This document shows positions 1 to 6,887 of a stretch of 16,954 nt of DNA, one piece after another. Positions within the stretch are counted from its first letter, which is position 1, and the number at the start of each line of letters is the position of its first letter. The position numbers were made by a program, and so were the translations under genes. Below the pieces are notes generated by a model. It was not told the DNA's origin and did no database searches. It saw only the letters and a program-made list of their open reading frames with translations. The stretch covers positions 1-16,954 of the forward strand of contig CAKQDG010000040.1 in the NCBI GenBank assembly GCA_934219025.1, read 5' to 3'. The DNA is from an uncultured Prevotella sp. (GTDB lineage Bacteria; Bacteroidota; Bacteroidia; Bacteroidales; Bacteroidaceae).

Positions 1-2544
1 GCTGCTCTCCGTGCACAGGTGCAGTCGGCTATCGACAACTCATACAATGTCGTTCGCAACCGTATCGACAAGTTCGGCGTCGTTCAGCCAAACATCCAGA
101 AGCTCGAAGGTCAGGAAGGCCGCATCATGGTAGAAATGCCTGGTGTACGCGAGCCGGAACGTGTGCGCAAGCTCCTCCAGGGAAGCGCAAACCTCGAATT
201 CTGGGAAACATACAACAGCGAGGAAGTTACTCCTTATCTGCGCCAGCTCGACCAGCTCGTAGCCAACGGCGGCGAGGCTGCCAAGAAGGATACCGTAGCT
301 ACAGAAAAGAAAGACGATGCCGAAGTGAAGGCTGAGGCAGCAGCCAAGGCTGCACCGGCTAAACTTTCTGTTTCTGCCAAGAAGGGCGCTGCAGAAAAGG
401 CAGCAGCCAAGACAGAGAGCGCTCAGCTCGCACAGGCAAAGAAGACAAATCCGCTTCTCGCCGTTCTGCAGCTCGCTCCTCAAGGTTCTATGAGCGTGGT
501 TGGTTATGCCAGCGTTCGCGACACCGCTGCCGTAAACAAGATTATATACTCTGCTGCAGCAAAGCAGGTTCTTCCGTCTGACGTGAAACTGCTGTGGGGC
601 GCAAAGCCAGCCGACGGACTTTCTGTAAAGAACGTATATGAGCTGTATGCACTGAAGGTTACACAGAGCAACGGACACGCTCCTCTGGAGGGAGACGTTA
701 TCACCGATGCAAAAGACGAGTTCGACCAGATTTCAGGTCGTCCAAGCGTTAGCATGTCGATGAACTCCGACGGTGCACGCCGCTGGGCAGAACTGACAAA
801 GGCTAACGTGGGCAAGGCTATCGCCATCGTGCTCGACGGCGTGGTTTACAGCGCACCTCGCGTAAACGGCGAAATCTCTGGCGGAAACTCTCAGATTACC
901 GGAAACTTCACAATCGAAGATACAAAAGACTTGGCTAACACATTGAAGTCAGGACGTATGCCGGCTCCTGCACGTATCGTACAGGAAGACGTGGTTGGTC
1001 CTACTCTCGGTGCACAGTCAATCCAGCAGGGTCTCATCTCATTCGTAGTAGCTTTCATCCTGTTGATGCTCTACATGGTTCTCATGTACGACTTCATCCC
1101 GGGTATGATGGCAAACTTCGCATTGCTCGTGAACCTCTTCTTCACTCTCGGAATCCTCACCTCGTTCCAGGCAGCACTCACAATGCCGGGTATCGCCGGT
1201 ATCGTATTGACCTTGGGTATGGCGGTGGATGCCAACGTGCTTATCTATGAGCGCACCAAAGAGGAGCTGCGCAAGGGCAAGACACTGAAAGAAGCTATCA
1301 AGGCTGGTTACGGAAATGCCTTCTCGGCAATCTTCGACTCCAACTTGACTTCTATCATCACAGGTATCATCCTGTTTGTGTTCGGTACGGGTCCTGTTCG
1401 CGGATTTGCCACAACTCTTATCATCGGTATCTGCTGCTCATTCTTCACAGCCGTATATCTTACACGCCTTATCTACGAGAACCGTCTCGCCAAGGACAAG
1501 TGGCTGAACCAGACCTTCACCACACGCATCTCGCGCAACTTCTTGCAGAACAACAATGTGGGCTTCATGAAGATGTATAAGAAGACCTTCACCATTACCG
1601 GCATCCTTGTAGCCGTATTCGTAGTAAGCTTCTTCGTTCGCGGATTGAGCAAGAGCATCGACTTCACCGGTGGTCGCAACTATGTTGTGAAGCTGGAGAA
1701 AGCCGTTGAGCCGGAGGATGTAACAAAGGCTCTGCAGGCATCATTCCCTAACAGCTCAGTAAGTTCACTGGCTCTCGGTACAGACCACAAGACAATACGT
1801 ATCTCTACCAACTACAAGATAGAGTCGAACAGCCCGACCATCGACGACGAGGTTGAGGAAATCCTCTTCAAGTCGTTGAGCAAGGCAGGAATGGTAACCC
1901 AGAAGAGCGTTGAGGCATTCAAGAACCCAGACGTTCGTGCCGGTGGTTCAATCATCAGCAGTGCAAAGGTAGGTCCGTCAGTGGCTAAGGATATCACATA
2001 CGGAGCAATCATCAGCGTAATATTTGCTCTTGTTGCAATCTTCCTGTATATCCTGTTGCGCTTCCGCAATATCGCCTTCTCGCTCGGTTCTACTGCAGCT
2101 TTGGCAATCGATACCGTAGTGGTGCTCGGCTTCTATTCACTGTTGTGGAACGTGGTTCCGTTCTCTCTCGAGATAGACCAGACCTTCATCGGAGCTATCC
2201 TTACCGTTATCGGTTACTCTATCAACGATAAGGTGGTGGTGTTCGACCGTATCCGCGAGAACTTGAACCTCTACAAGAAGCGTGACTACTTCACGATATT
2301 CAACAACTCGCTGAACGAGACACTGGCCCGTACCGTAAATACATCACTCACAACATTGATCGTGTTGCTCTGTATCTTCATCCTCGGTGGCGACAGCATC
2401 CGCAGCTTCGCTTTCGCAATGATCATCGGTGTAATCTTCGGTACCCTGTCTTCAATCTTCGTTGCTGCTCCTATTGCTTACATGACATTGAGCAAGCGCG
2501 ACAAGGGCGAGCGCGGCGACAAGACTATCGAGGAGATGGCTTAA
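1..2544 (+). CDS. secDF: SecDF, fused protein-export membrane protein (5' truncated by window edge)
   Basis: SecD and SecF form the accessory complex of the SecYEG translocon and use proton motive force to pull secreted proteins across the inner membrane. The reading frame is open to base 1, so a GTG at 19 is not the true start and the N-terminus is missing. Counting residues from that GTG: the SecD periplasmic P1 region with 'DGVVYSAPRVNGEISGG' near 273-289; the SecD transmembrane block about 336-490 with the family motif 'GMAVDANVLIYERTKEE' at 400-416; a linker; then the SecF half beginning near 520, with 'SIDFTGG' at 546-552, and the SecF motif 'IGYSINDKVVVFDRIREN' at 731-748 among its final membrane helices. 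The single-chain SecD-SecF fusion is usual in Bacteroidota. Residues about 87-142 are an Ala/Lys-rich low-complexity stretch inside P1. The coding strand reads into a strong terminator about 70 nt after the stop. Confidence 0.97.
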   Translation, partial: AALRAQVQSAIDNSYNVVRNRIDKFGVVQPNIQKLEGQEGRIMVEMPGVREPERVRKLLQGSANLEFWETYNSEEVTPYLRQLDQLVANGGEAAKKDTVATEKKDDAEVKAEAAAKAAPAKLSVSAKKGAAEKAAAKTESAQLAQAKKTNPLLAVLQLAPQGSMSVVGYASVRDTAAVNKIIYSAAAKQVLPSDVKLLWGAKPADGLSVKNVYELYALKVTQSNGHAPLEGDVITDAKDEFDQISGRPSVSMSMNSDGARRWAELTKANVGKAIAIVLDGVVYSAPRVNGEISGGNSQITGNFTIEDTKDLANTLKSGRMPAPARIVQEDVVGPTLGAQSIQQGLISFVVAFILLMLYMVLMYDFIPGMMANFALLVNLFFTLGILTSFQAALTMPGIAGIVLTLGMAVDANVLIYERTKEELRKGKTLKEAIKAGYGNAFSAIFDSNLTSIITGIILFVFGTGPVRGFATTLIIGICCSFFTAVYLTRLIYENRLAKDKWLNQTFTTRISRNFLQNNNVGFMKMYKKTFTITGILVAVFVVSFFVRGLSKSIDFTGGRNYVVKLEKAVEPEDVTKALQASFPNSSVSSLALGTDHKTIRISTNYKIESNSPTIDDEVEEILFKSLSKAGMVTQKSVEAFKNPDVRAGGSIISSAKVGPSVAKDITYGAIISVIFALVAIFLYILLRFRNIAFSLGSTAALAIDTVVVLGFYSLLWNVVPFSLEIDQTFIGAILTVIGYSINDKVVVFDRIRENLNLYKKRDYFTIFNNSLNETLARTVNTSLTTLIVLLCIFILGGDSIRSFAFAMIIGVIFGTLSSIFVAAPIAYMTLSKRDKGERGDKTIEEMA

Positions 2545-2616
2545 TACCGCTTGACACGTAATCCGGGATTTGGCTGTGATTATTTTTTCACGCCTTCCTC
2601 TGATTAATATTTATCG

Positions 2617-2657
2617 TTGGCGCCATACGGAAATTGTTCTGTGTGGCGCCAATTTTT
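2617..2657 (+). terminator. Intrinsic terminator after secDF
   Basis: TTGGCGCCATAC (2617-2628) pairs with GTGTGGCGCCAA (2641-2652): 12 bp with one G-T pair, a 12-nt loop, and a T5 run at 2653-2657. It lies about 70 nt after the secDF stop and separates secDF from the next gene. Confidence 0.85.
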
Positions 2658-2660
2658 GTA

Positions 2661-2717
2661 TTGAAGAGAAAACACATTAATTAAAAGCGGAAGCTCATTG
2701 AAGAGGAAACTCATTAA
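2661..2717. repeat. Imperfect 20-nt direct repeat upstream of the HhH/barrel gene
   Basis: TTGAAGAGAAAACACATTAA (2661-2680) and TTGAAGAGGAAACTCATTAA (2698-2717) match at 18 of 20 positions, 37 bp apart. A third partial copy, GGAAGCTCATTGA, lies at 2689-2701. The set ends 33 nt before the ATG of the next gene, so it sits in its promoter or leader. Confidence 0.6.
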
Positions 2718-2750
2718 CCCTAAATCAAATACTGAAACAGAAAAAGAAAC

Positions 2751-4769
2751 ATGGCAAGACAAATTCTTCTCTTAATACTTCTCATGACAGCCTGTACCGG
2801 CCTATGCAGCGCACAGCAGGGAAATTACGACCACAACGACCGGCGGGGATGGGAGATGCTCTTCAGCAATCTCGTTACCGAGGAAGACGAAATGCAGGAC
2901 TGGGATGTGGTGTATGACGCACTGTGCGAACTGGAAAGCTCTCCAGTTGATATCAACACCGCCACGAAAGAGGATTTGCAGCGAATACCGTTTTTAAACG
3001 ACGAAGACATTGCCGAGATTCTGGAGTATGTATTCCGCAATGGCGACATGCTGTCGAAACAAGAGCTCGTATCGGTCAAGTCGCTCAGTGCCGTAAAAAG
3101 AACTTTGCTGGAATATTTCATCAAGGTGGTTCCTACAAAGCATGACGGATTTCCGAGCGTGAAGAATCTGCTGAGATATGGCGACAACAAACTTGTGGCA
3201 GACGGAAACGTTCCGCTCTACAGCAGGAAGGGCGACAAAAACGGATACCTGGGATATAAATACAAGCACAGCATAAGATACGACCACACCTATGGTGATT
3301 ATCTGCGCATCGGCTTTGTGGCGGCACAGGATGCCGGCGAGCCTTTCTTTTCGGGCAGAAACAGAATGGGCTACGATTTTTATTCTGGCTATCTTTCACT
3401 AAGGAAACTGGGAAGGATAAAACAGCTCACGGTGGGGAGGTATCGCCTTGGCATGGGTATGGGACTCGTTATGAACAATAATCTTTCTTTCGGCAAGACC
3501 CTATTGACGACGACGGTAAACCGCTCCGGCACTACCATCCGCCCACATTCTTCACGCTCTTCATACAATTATCTTCAGGGCGTGGCGGCAACGGTTGGCA
3601 TTTGTCGCAACGTAGACATTTCAGCCTTCGTCTCCGACAGGAAAATTGACGCTACACTCAACAGCGATGACGGGAGCATTGCCACGATTCTGAAATCAAA
3701 CTACCACCGCACGGAAAGCGAGATGAACAAAAAGAACAATGCCTCGCAATTCGCTACCGGAGGAAACATCACTTATGCCCCGGGCAGGTTTGTGTTCGGC
3801 ATATCGGCAATTTATACCTCGCTCAGCCGCATGCTCCAGCCAAACACTTCGTCGGCATACCGCAGATATTATGCCTCGGGAAAGGAATTCTGCAATATAG
3901 GCATTGACTATGGCTATCACAACGGCAAATTTTCGTTTCACGGCGAAACGGCAACAGGCAACAGCAAGGCCGTGGCAACAATAAACTCCGTTTCGTATCG
4001 ACTGCTGTCAAATCTCTCGCTCAATGCCGTGCAGCGCTATTATTCCTATCGCTATTACTCGCTTTTCTCAAGCAGTTTCAGCGATGGCGGGGCGGTGCAG
4101 AACGAGAGCGGACTGTATGTGGGGGCCAGTTGGCAACCGCTGCGCAAACTTTCTGTCAGGTATTATTTCGACGTGGCATATTTCCCGTGGGCAAAATATC
4201 AGGCTGCGGTGGCTTCACATTCGTTCGACAATATGCTCTCTGCTGAATACAACACAGGAAACGTGACAATCGCCGCTCGCTATCGGCTGAAGATTCGAGA
4301 GAAGGACAATGCCGACAAGTCGGGGCTTATCGACCAGACTACGCATCGCGCACGCCTGTCGGCAAAATATACGGCAGAGGCATGGAACGTCAAGGCACAG
4401 TGTGACATCTCGTCGATGAAATACAAGGACAACAGTTTCGGGTATATGGCATCAGTCAGCGGCGGATGCACGGCGATAAGGAATATAGGGCTGTATGCCT
4501 TGGCTGGATACTTTAATACCGACGGCTACAACAGCAGGATATATGCCTACGAGCGGGGCATGGCTTATGATTTCTCTTTCCCTTCGTATTATGGCGAGGG
4601 AATAAGGTATTCCCTATTTCTTGATGCAGAAGTAATAAGAAATCTCAAATTGTCAGCCAAGTTTGGAGTAACCAATCTCTTCGACCGCAGCACTATCGGC
4701 AGCGGCTTGCAGCAAGTGGATAAGTCGTCGGTGGCTGATGTGCAACTGCAGCTGGACTGGAAGTTTTAG
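2751..4769 (+). CDS. Helix-hairpin-helix domain protein with predicted outer-membrane beta-barrel
   Basis: This 672-residue exported protein has an unknown role. Residues 1-21 form a signal peptide ending in CSA before Gln22. Residues about 65-120 form a ComEA-like double helix-hairpin-helix unit, recognisable from 'DINTATKEDLQRIP' (67-80) and 'LSKQELVSVKSL' (101-112). The rest, about 140-672, is rich in alternating aromatic and polar beta strands (repeated YxYxY-type and GxxYxxG stretches) and ends in 'VQLQLDWKF'. A terminal Phe is typical of outer-membrane barrels. Similar HhH-plus-barrel proteins are known as conserved hypotheticals in Bacteroidota. The glycine pairs that make the DNA-binding hairpins of ComEA are replaced here ('PFLN' and 'VKSLS'), so DNA binding is doubtful. 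The first Met was chosen because it starts the signal peptide. 'LMTAC' at 11-15 is a weak lipobox, so a lipoprotein is less likely but possible. Confidence 0.85.
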   Translation: MARQILLLILLMTACTGLCSAQQGNYDHNDRRGWEMLFSNLVTEEDEMQDWDVVYDALCELESSPVDINTATKEDLQRIPFLNDEDIAEILEYVFRNGDMLSKQELVSVKSLSAVKRTLLEYFIKVVPTKHDGFPSVKNLLRYGDNKLVADGNVPLYSRKGDKNGYLGYKYKHSIRYDHTYGDYLRIGFVAAQDAGEPFFSGRNRMGYDFYSGYLSLRKLGRIKQLTVGRYRLGMGMGLVMNNNLSFGKTLLTTTVNRSGTTIRPHSSRSSYNYLQGVAATVGICRNVDISAFVSDRKIDATLNSDDGSIATILKSNYHRTESEMNKKNNASQFATGGNITYAPGRFVFGISAIYTSLSRMLQPNTSSAYRRYYASGKEFCNIGIDYGYHNGKFSFHGETATGNSKAVATINSVSYRLLSNLSLNAVQRYYSYRYYSLFSSSFSDGGAVQNESGLYVGASWQPLRKLSVRYYFDVAYFPWAKYQAAVASHSFDNMLSAEYNTGNVTIAARYRLKIREKDNADKSGLIDQTTHRARLSAKYTAEAWNVKAQCDISSMKYKDNSFGYMASVSGGCTAIRNIGLYALAGYFNTDGYNSRIYAYERGMAYDFSFPSYYGEGIRYSLFLDAEVIRNLKLSAKFGVTNLFDRSTIGSGLQQVDKSSVADVQLQLDWKF

Positions 4770-4798
4770 TCTGCTCCTTGTCGTGAAGCGTTTTTTAG

Positions 4799-4864
4799 CG
4801 GGAGTGAAGCACTGGTATACCGGGAGTGTAAGTATGTTACACCGAAGGTGCAGCATAGGTATAC
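4799..4864. repeat. Degenerate 22-bp tandem repeat, three units
   Basis: Three consecutive 22-nt units lie in exact register: 4799-4820, 4821-4842 and 4843-4864. All begin with CG and end in (T/C)AC. Units 1 and 3 end in the palindrome GTATAC. Unit 1 matches unit 2 at 15 of 22 positions and unit 3 at 16 of 22. A fourth, badly diverged unit may follow at 4865-4886. The array lies between the convergent HhH/barrel gene and the 591-residue gene. Confidence 0.65.
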
Positions 4865-4869
4865 TCCGA

Positions 4870-4897
4870 GTACCAAAATGCTTTGCGAATTTGGTAC
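4870..4897. other. Short inverted repeat (8-bp stem)
   Basis: GTACCAAA (4870-4877) pairs with TTTGGTAC (4890-4897) around a 12-nt loop. No T-run follows on either strand. It could mark the 3' end of the HhH/barrel transcript, but the evidence is weak. Confidence 0.4.
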
Positions 4898-4944
4898 CGC
4901 CACTTTTCGCCAGAATTCCACAATCCCTGAAGTTTGAAAGCGAC

Positions 4945-4990
4945 AAAAAGAAACCGCGACAGGGAAGTGTGATGCTTCCCGGTCGCGGTT
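4945..4990 (-). terminator. Intrinsic terminator after the 591-residue secreted protein gene
   Basis: AACCGCGAC-A-GGGAAG (4952-4967) pairs with CTTCCC-G-GTCGCGGTT (4975-4990), a 15-bp stem with a single A/G mismatch and a 7-nt loop. On the minus strand the stem is followed by TCTTTTT (4951-4945). It begins 26 nt after the minus-strand stop at 5016. It may also stop plus-strand transcription from the HhH/barrel gene, although only TTT follows on that side. Confidence 0.88.
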
Positions 4991-5015
4991 GCTTTAATGT
5001 ATCAGCGGCGCTGTA

Positions 5016-6791
5016 TTATTTCATCATCTGTCCAAGGGCGTTGAACTTGTTGCCGTTGCGCAGGATAACCATGCGGCGGTTCTCGATAAACTTGCCGCTC
5101 TTGGCTTCGCTGGCTGCTGTGGCGGCATTGATGCTGCTTGTATCCTTCTTTACATAGAGCTTCACAGTGTAGTCCACCATGTCGTAGCCCATGAATTCAG
5201 CGTCAAGAACAAACTTGCCGTCCTCGTCTTTAGAGATGGTGGCAGATTTGACTATAAGGCTGTTTACCTTCGTTCCGTCTGGCAGGGTAACGACAAAAGT
5301 CATGTCGGCTGCGAAATCACCCTCGGCAGGTTCTTTGTCCATGGATGCACTTACAGAGAATTTGTCGTCGTTGCTTCCAGACAGTGTGTAGATGCCGTCG
5401 GCAGGACCGGCAACCTCCAGGTTGTCGCAACTGATGCTCTTGCTGTCCACAGCCTCGAGAGGCTTCTTCGCTTCGAGGATGTTGTATTTCACAACATCGC
5501 TGCACAGAATATATGCCGAAACAACAATATTATTCTCATCGTCGAGGTCCACATTCAGAGTACCCTTCTCGATAGTGTAGGATTTGCCTTCGCCGTCGGT
5601 GTATCCACTGCCCTCGCCAAAGGTATCAAACTCGCCGAATGTGCCGTCGTATACGAAAGTGAATGTCTTGTCATCGCTCTTCAGCGTGATTTTCGATGCA
5701 TCCTCCTTAAACTCAATGCCCGAAACTGTAGCTTCAACGTCCACTTCGGCAGTGTCTGGCACTACGTCGAGCTTAACGGTATAGTCAGCAAAGTCGGCAC
5801 CTATAAACTCAGCGTCAAGCACGTATTCTCCGTTAGCATCTTTAGAGAGAGCAGCCGACTTGGTGTAGAGGCTCTTTGTTTCGGTGCCATCCGGTGAATA
5901 TACGGCGAATGTCATCTCATTTGTGAAGTCGCCCTCGGCAGGCACAGCATTCATATACGCCTTCACGGTGTATTTGTCGTCGTTGCTGCCGGTGAAGATA
6001 TAACGGGCGCCCATAAAGTCGGTAACCGACAGATTGTGGCATACCACTTCTTTTGTACCCGTTATCTCAAGAGGTTTCTTCACTTCGCGGATGTTATAGA
6101 TTATGGCATCGTTGCATACAAGATTTGCCGTTATCACCACGTTGTTGTCCTTGTCGAGGTCTACAGAGAGTGTACCGTTGTGAATACCGCAGAAATTGTT
6201 TGCGGCATCCGTATAGCCGCTGGCATCGCTGAATGTGTCGAATTCGCCGAAGCTGCCGCCATATTCAAGTGTGAACGTCTTGTCGTTGCCTGTGAACACG
6301 AGTTTAGAGATGCGCGATGTCAGGTCGAGGCTCGTTATCACAGGGTCGATGTCCACGGTCTCAGTCGGGTTGAACGACGAGCCGCTAGGGTTGTACACCA
6401 CATGGTATGCCACGTTGTCTGTGGTTACGATATTTGCGTCAATCAGATAGTCCGTGCCGTCGGCAGTAACGGTGGCCGTGCACGACTTGAAGTATTTTTT
6501 GCTCTGGCTGCTCTTGTCCTGCAAATAGCAGTAGTATGTGTCAAACTGGTAGTTGTCGGTCGTGTATGTTCCAGTAGGGATGTTTGTGCCGTTGTCTATA
6601 AAGATGTCGATGGCAATCTTGTAGTTGTCGTTTTCCACAACAGCCTCCCATTCGTTATACCCAAGATCCTGCCAAGTCAGTTCCAGTTTAGAGTATGCCA
6701 CCTCTATGGCATCGGCAGAAGCAGACGAATCGTCTGCATAGACACCTACACATACTGCAAGCGCCATTAAGAATGAAAGAATACGCTTCAT
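5016..6791 (-). CDS. Secreted modular beta-repeat protein (591 residues), paralogue of the 713-residue neighbour
   Basis: I do not recognise a named family. Residues 1-19 are a signal peptide (cleavage near VYA/DD). The mature part is five tandem units of about 95 residues. Unit 1 is at about 30-135. A two-unit block at 149-345 is duplicated at 351-548: compare 'DKTFTLEYGGSFGEFDTF' (170-187) with 'DKTFTFVYDGTFGEFDTF' (374-391), and 'GSNDDKYTVKAYM' (268-280) with 'GSNDDKFSVSASM' (472-484). Each unit has a beta-strand pattern ending in a 'GxLxVDLDxxNNxVxxA' or 'GxYVLDAEF' strand pair. The last 38 residues (554-591) are the tail shared with the 713-residue protein, ending 'KFNALGQMMK'. The protein is acidic with many Asp, Thr and Ser, as in extracellular proteins. 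It lies 96 nt downstream of its paralogue, with no promoter seen between, so co-transcription is likely. Confidence 0.88.
   Translation of the reverse strand: MKRILSFLMALAVCVGVYADDSSASADAIEVAYSKLELTWQDLGYNEWEAVVENDNYKIAIDIFIDNGTNIPTGTYTTDNYQFDTYYCYLQDKSSQSKKYFKSCTATVTADGTDYLIDANIVTTDNVAYHVVYNPSGSSFNPTETVDIDPVITSLDLTSRISKLVFTGNDKTFTLEYGGSFGEFDTFSDASGYTDAANNFCGIHNGTLSVDLDKDNNVVITANLVCNDAIIYNIREVKKPLEITGTKEVVCHNLSVTDFMGARYIFTGSNDDKYTVKAYMNAVPAEGDFTNEMTFAVYSPDGTETKSLYTKSAALSKDANGEYVLDAEFIGADFADYTVKLDVVPDTAEVDVEATVSGIEFKEDASKITLKSDDKTFTFVYDGTFGEFDTFGEGSGYTDGEGKSYTIEKGTLNVDLDDENNIVVSAYILCSDVVKYNILEAKKPLEAVDSKSISCDNLEVAGPADGIYTLSGSNDDKFSVSASMDKEPAEGDFAADMTFVVTLPDGTKVNSLIVKSATISKDEDGKFVLDAEFMGYDMVDYTVKLYVKKDTSSINAATAASEAKSGKFIENRRMVILRNGNKFNALGQMMK
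5028..5123 (-). repeat. C-terminal tail module, copy 1
   Basis: This 96-bp segment matches 6900-6995 at 94 of 96 positions, while the flanking coding sequence is strongly diverged. It encodes 32 residues containing TAASEAKSGK, FIENRRMVILRNG and KFNALGQ. Confidence 0.92.
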
Positions 6792-6821
6792 AGTTGTATT
6801 GTTTAAAAAAAATTAATGTTT

Positions 6822-6872
6822 GTGGTCTGCCCTCGCCAGCTGTTTTTTTTGCTGGCATACGGGGCAGACCAC
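6822..6872 (-). terminator. Long hairpin between the 713- and 591-residue genes (weak terminator or processing site)
   Basis: GTGGTCTGCCC (6822-6832) pairs with GGGCAGACCAC (6862-6872), an 11-bp perfect outer stem. GCCAGC (6835-6840) pairs with GCTGGC (6851-6856) as an inner stem, around a loop of TG followed by eight Ts on the plus strand (A8 in minus-strand RNA). On the minus strand the stem is followed by AAACATTAA before a T8 run (6812-6805), so the T-run is detached from the stem. It begins 15 nt after the stop of the 713-residue gene. I infer partial termination or protection of the upstream mRNA end. Confidence 0.65.
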
Positions 6873-6887
6873 CGTGTTTTGTTGCTG

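Larger units (their letters stand above)
2545..2750. other. Intergenic region between secDF and the HhH/barrel gene
   Basis: This 206-bp gap holds the secDF terminator and then an A-rich stretch with an 18/20 direct repeat. I found no convincing TTTG-N19-TAnnTTTG promoter for the downstream gene. The best -33-like TTTG, at 2655-2658, faces a TAATTAAA that only half matches the -7 consensus. Confidence 0.6.

Noticed and set aside
2751..2795. Lipoprotein signal in the HhH/barrel protein (LMTAC)
   Set aside because: The lipobox is poor, a better signal peptidase I site (CSA/Q) follows, and barrel proteins are normally not lipidated.
4738..5157. 139-codon plus-strand frame
   Set aside because: It overlaps the end of the barrel gene, runs through the 22-bp repeats and terminator, and ends antisense to the 591-residue gene's tail.
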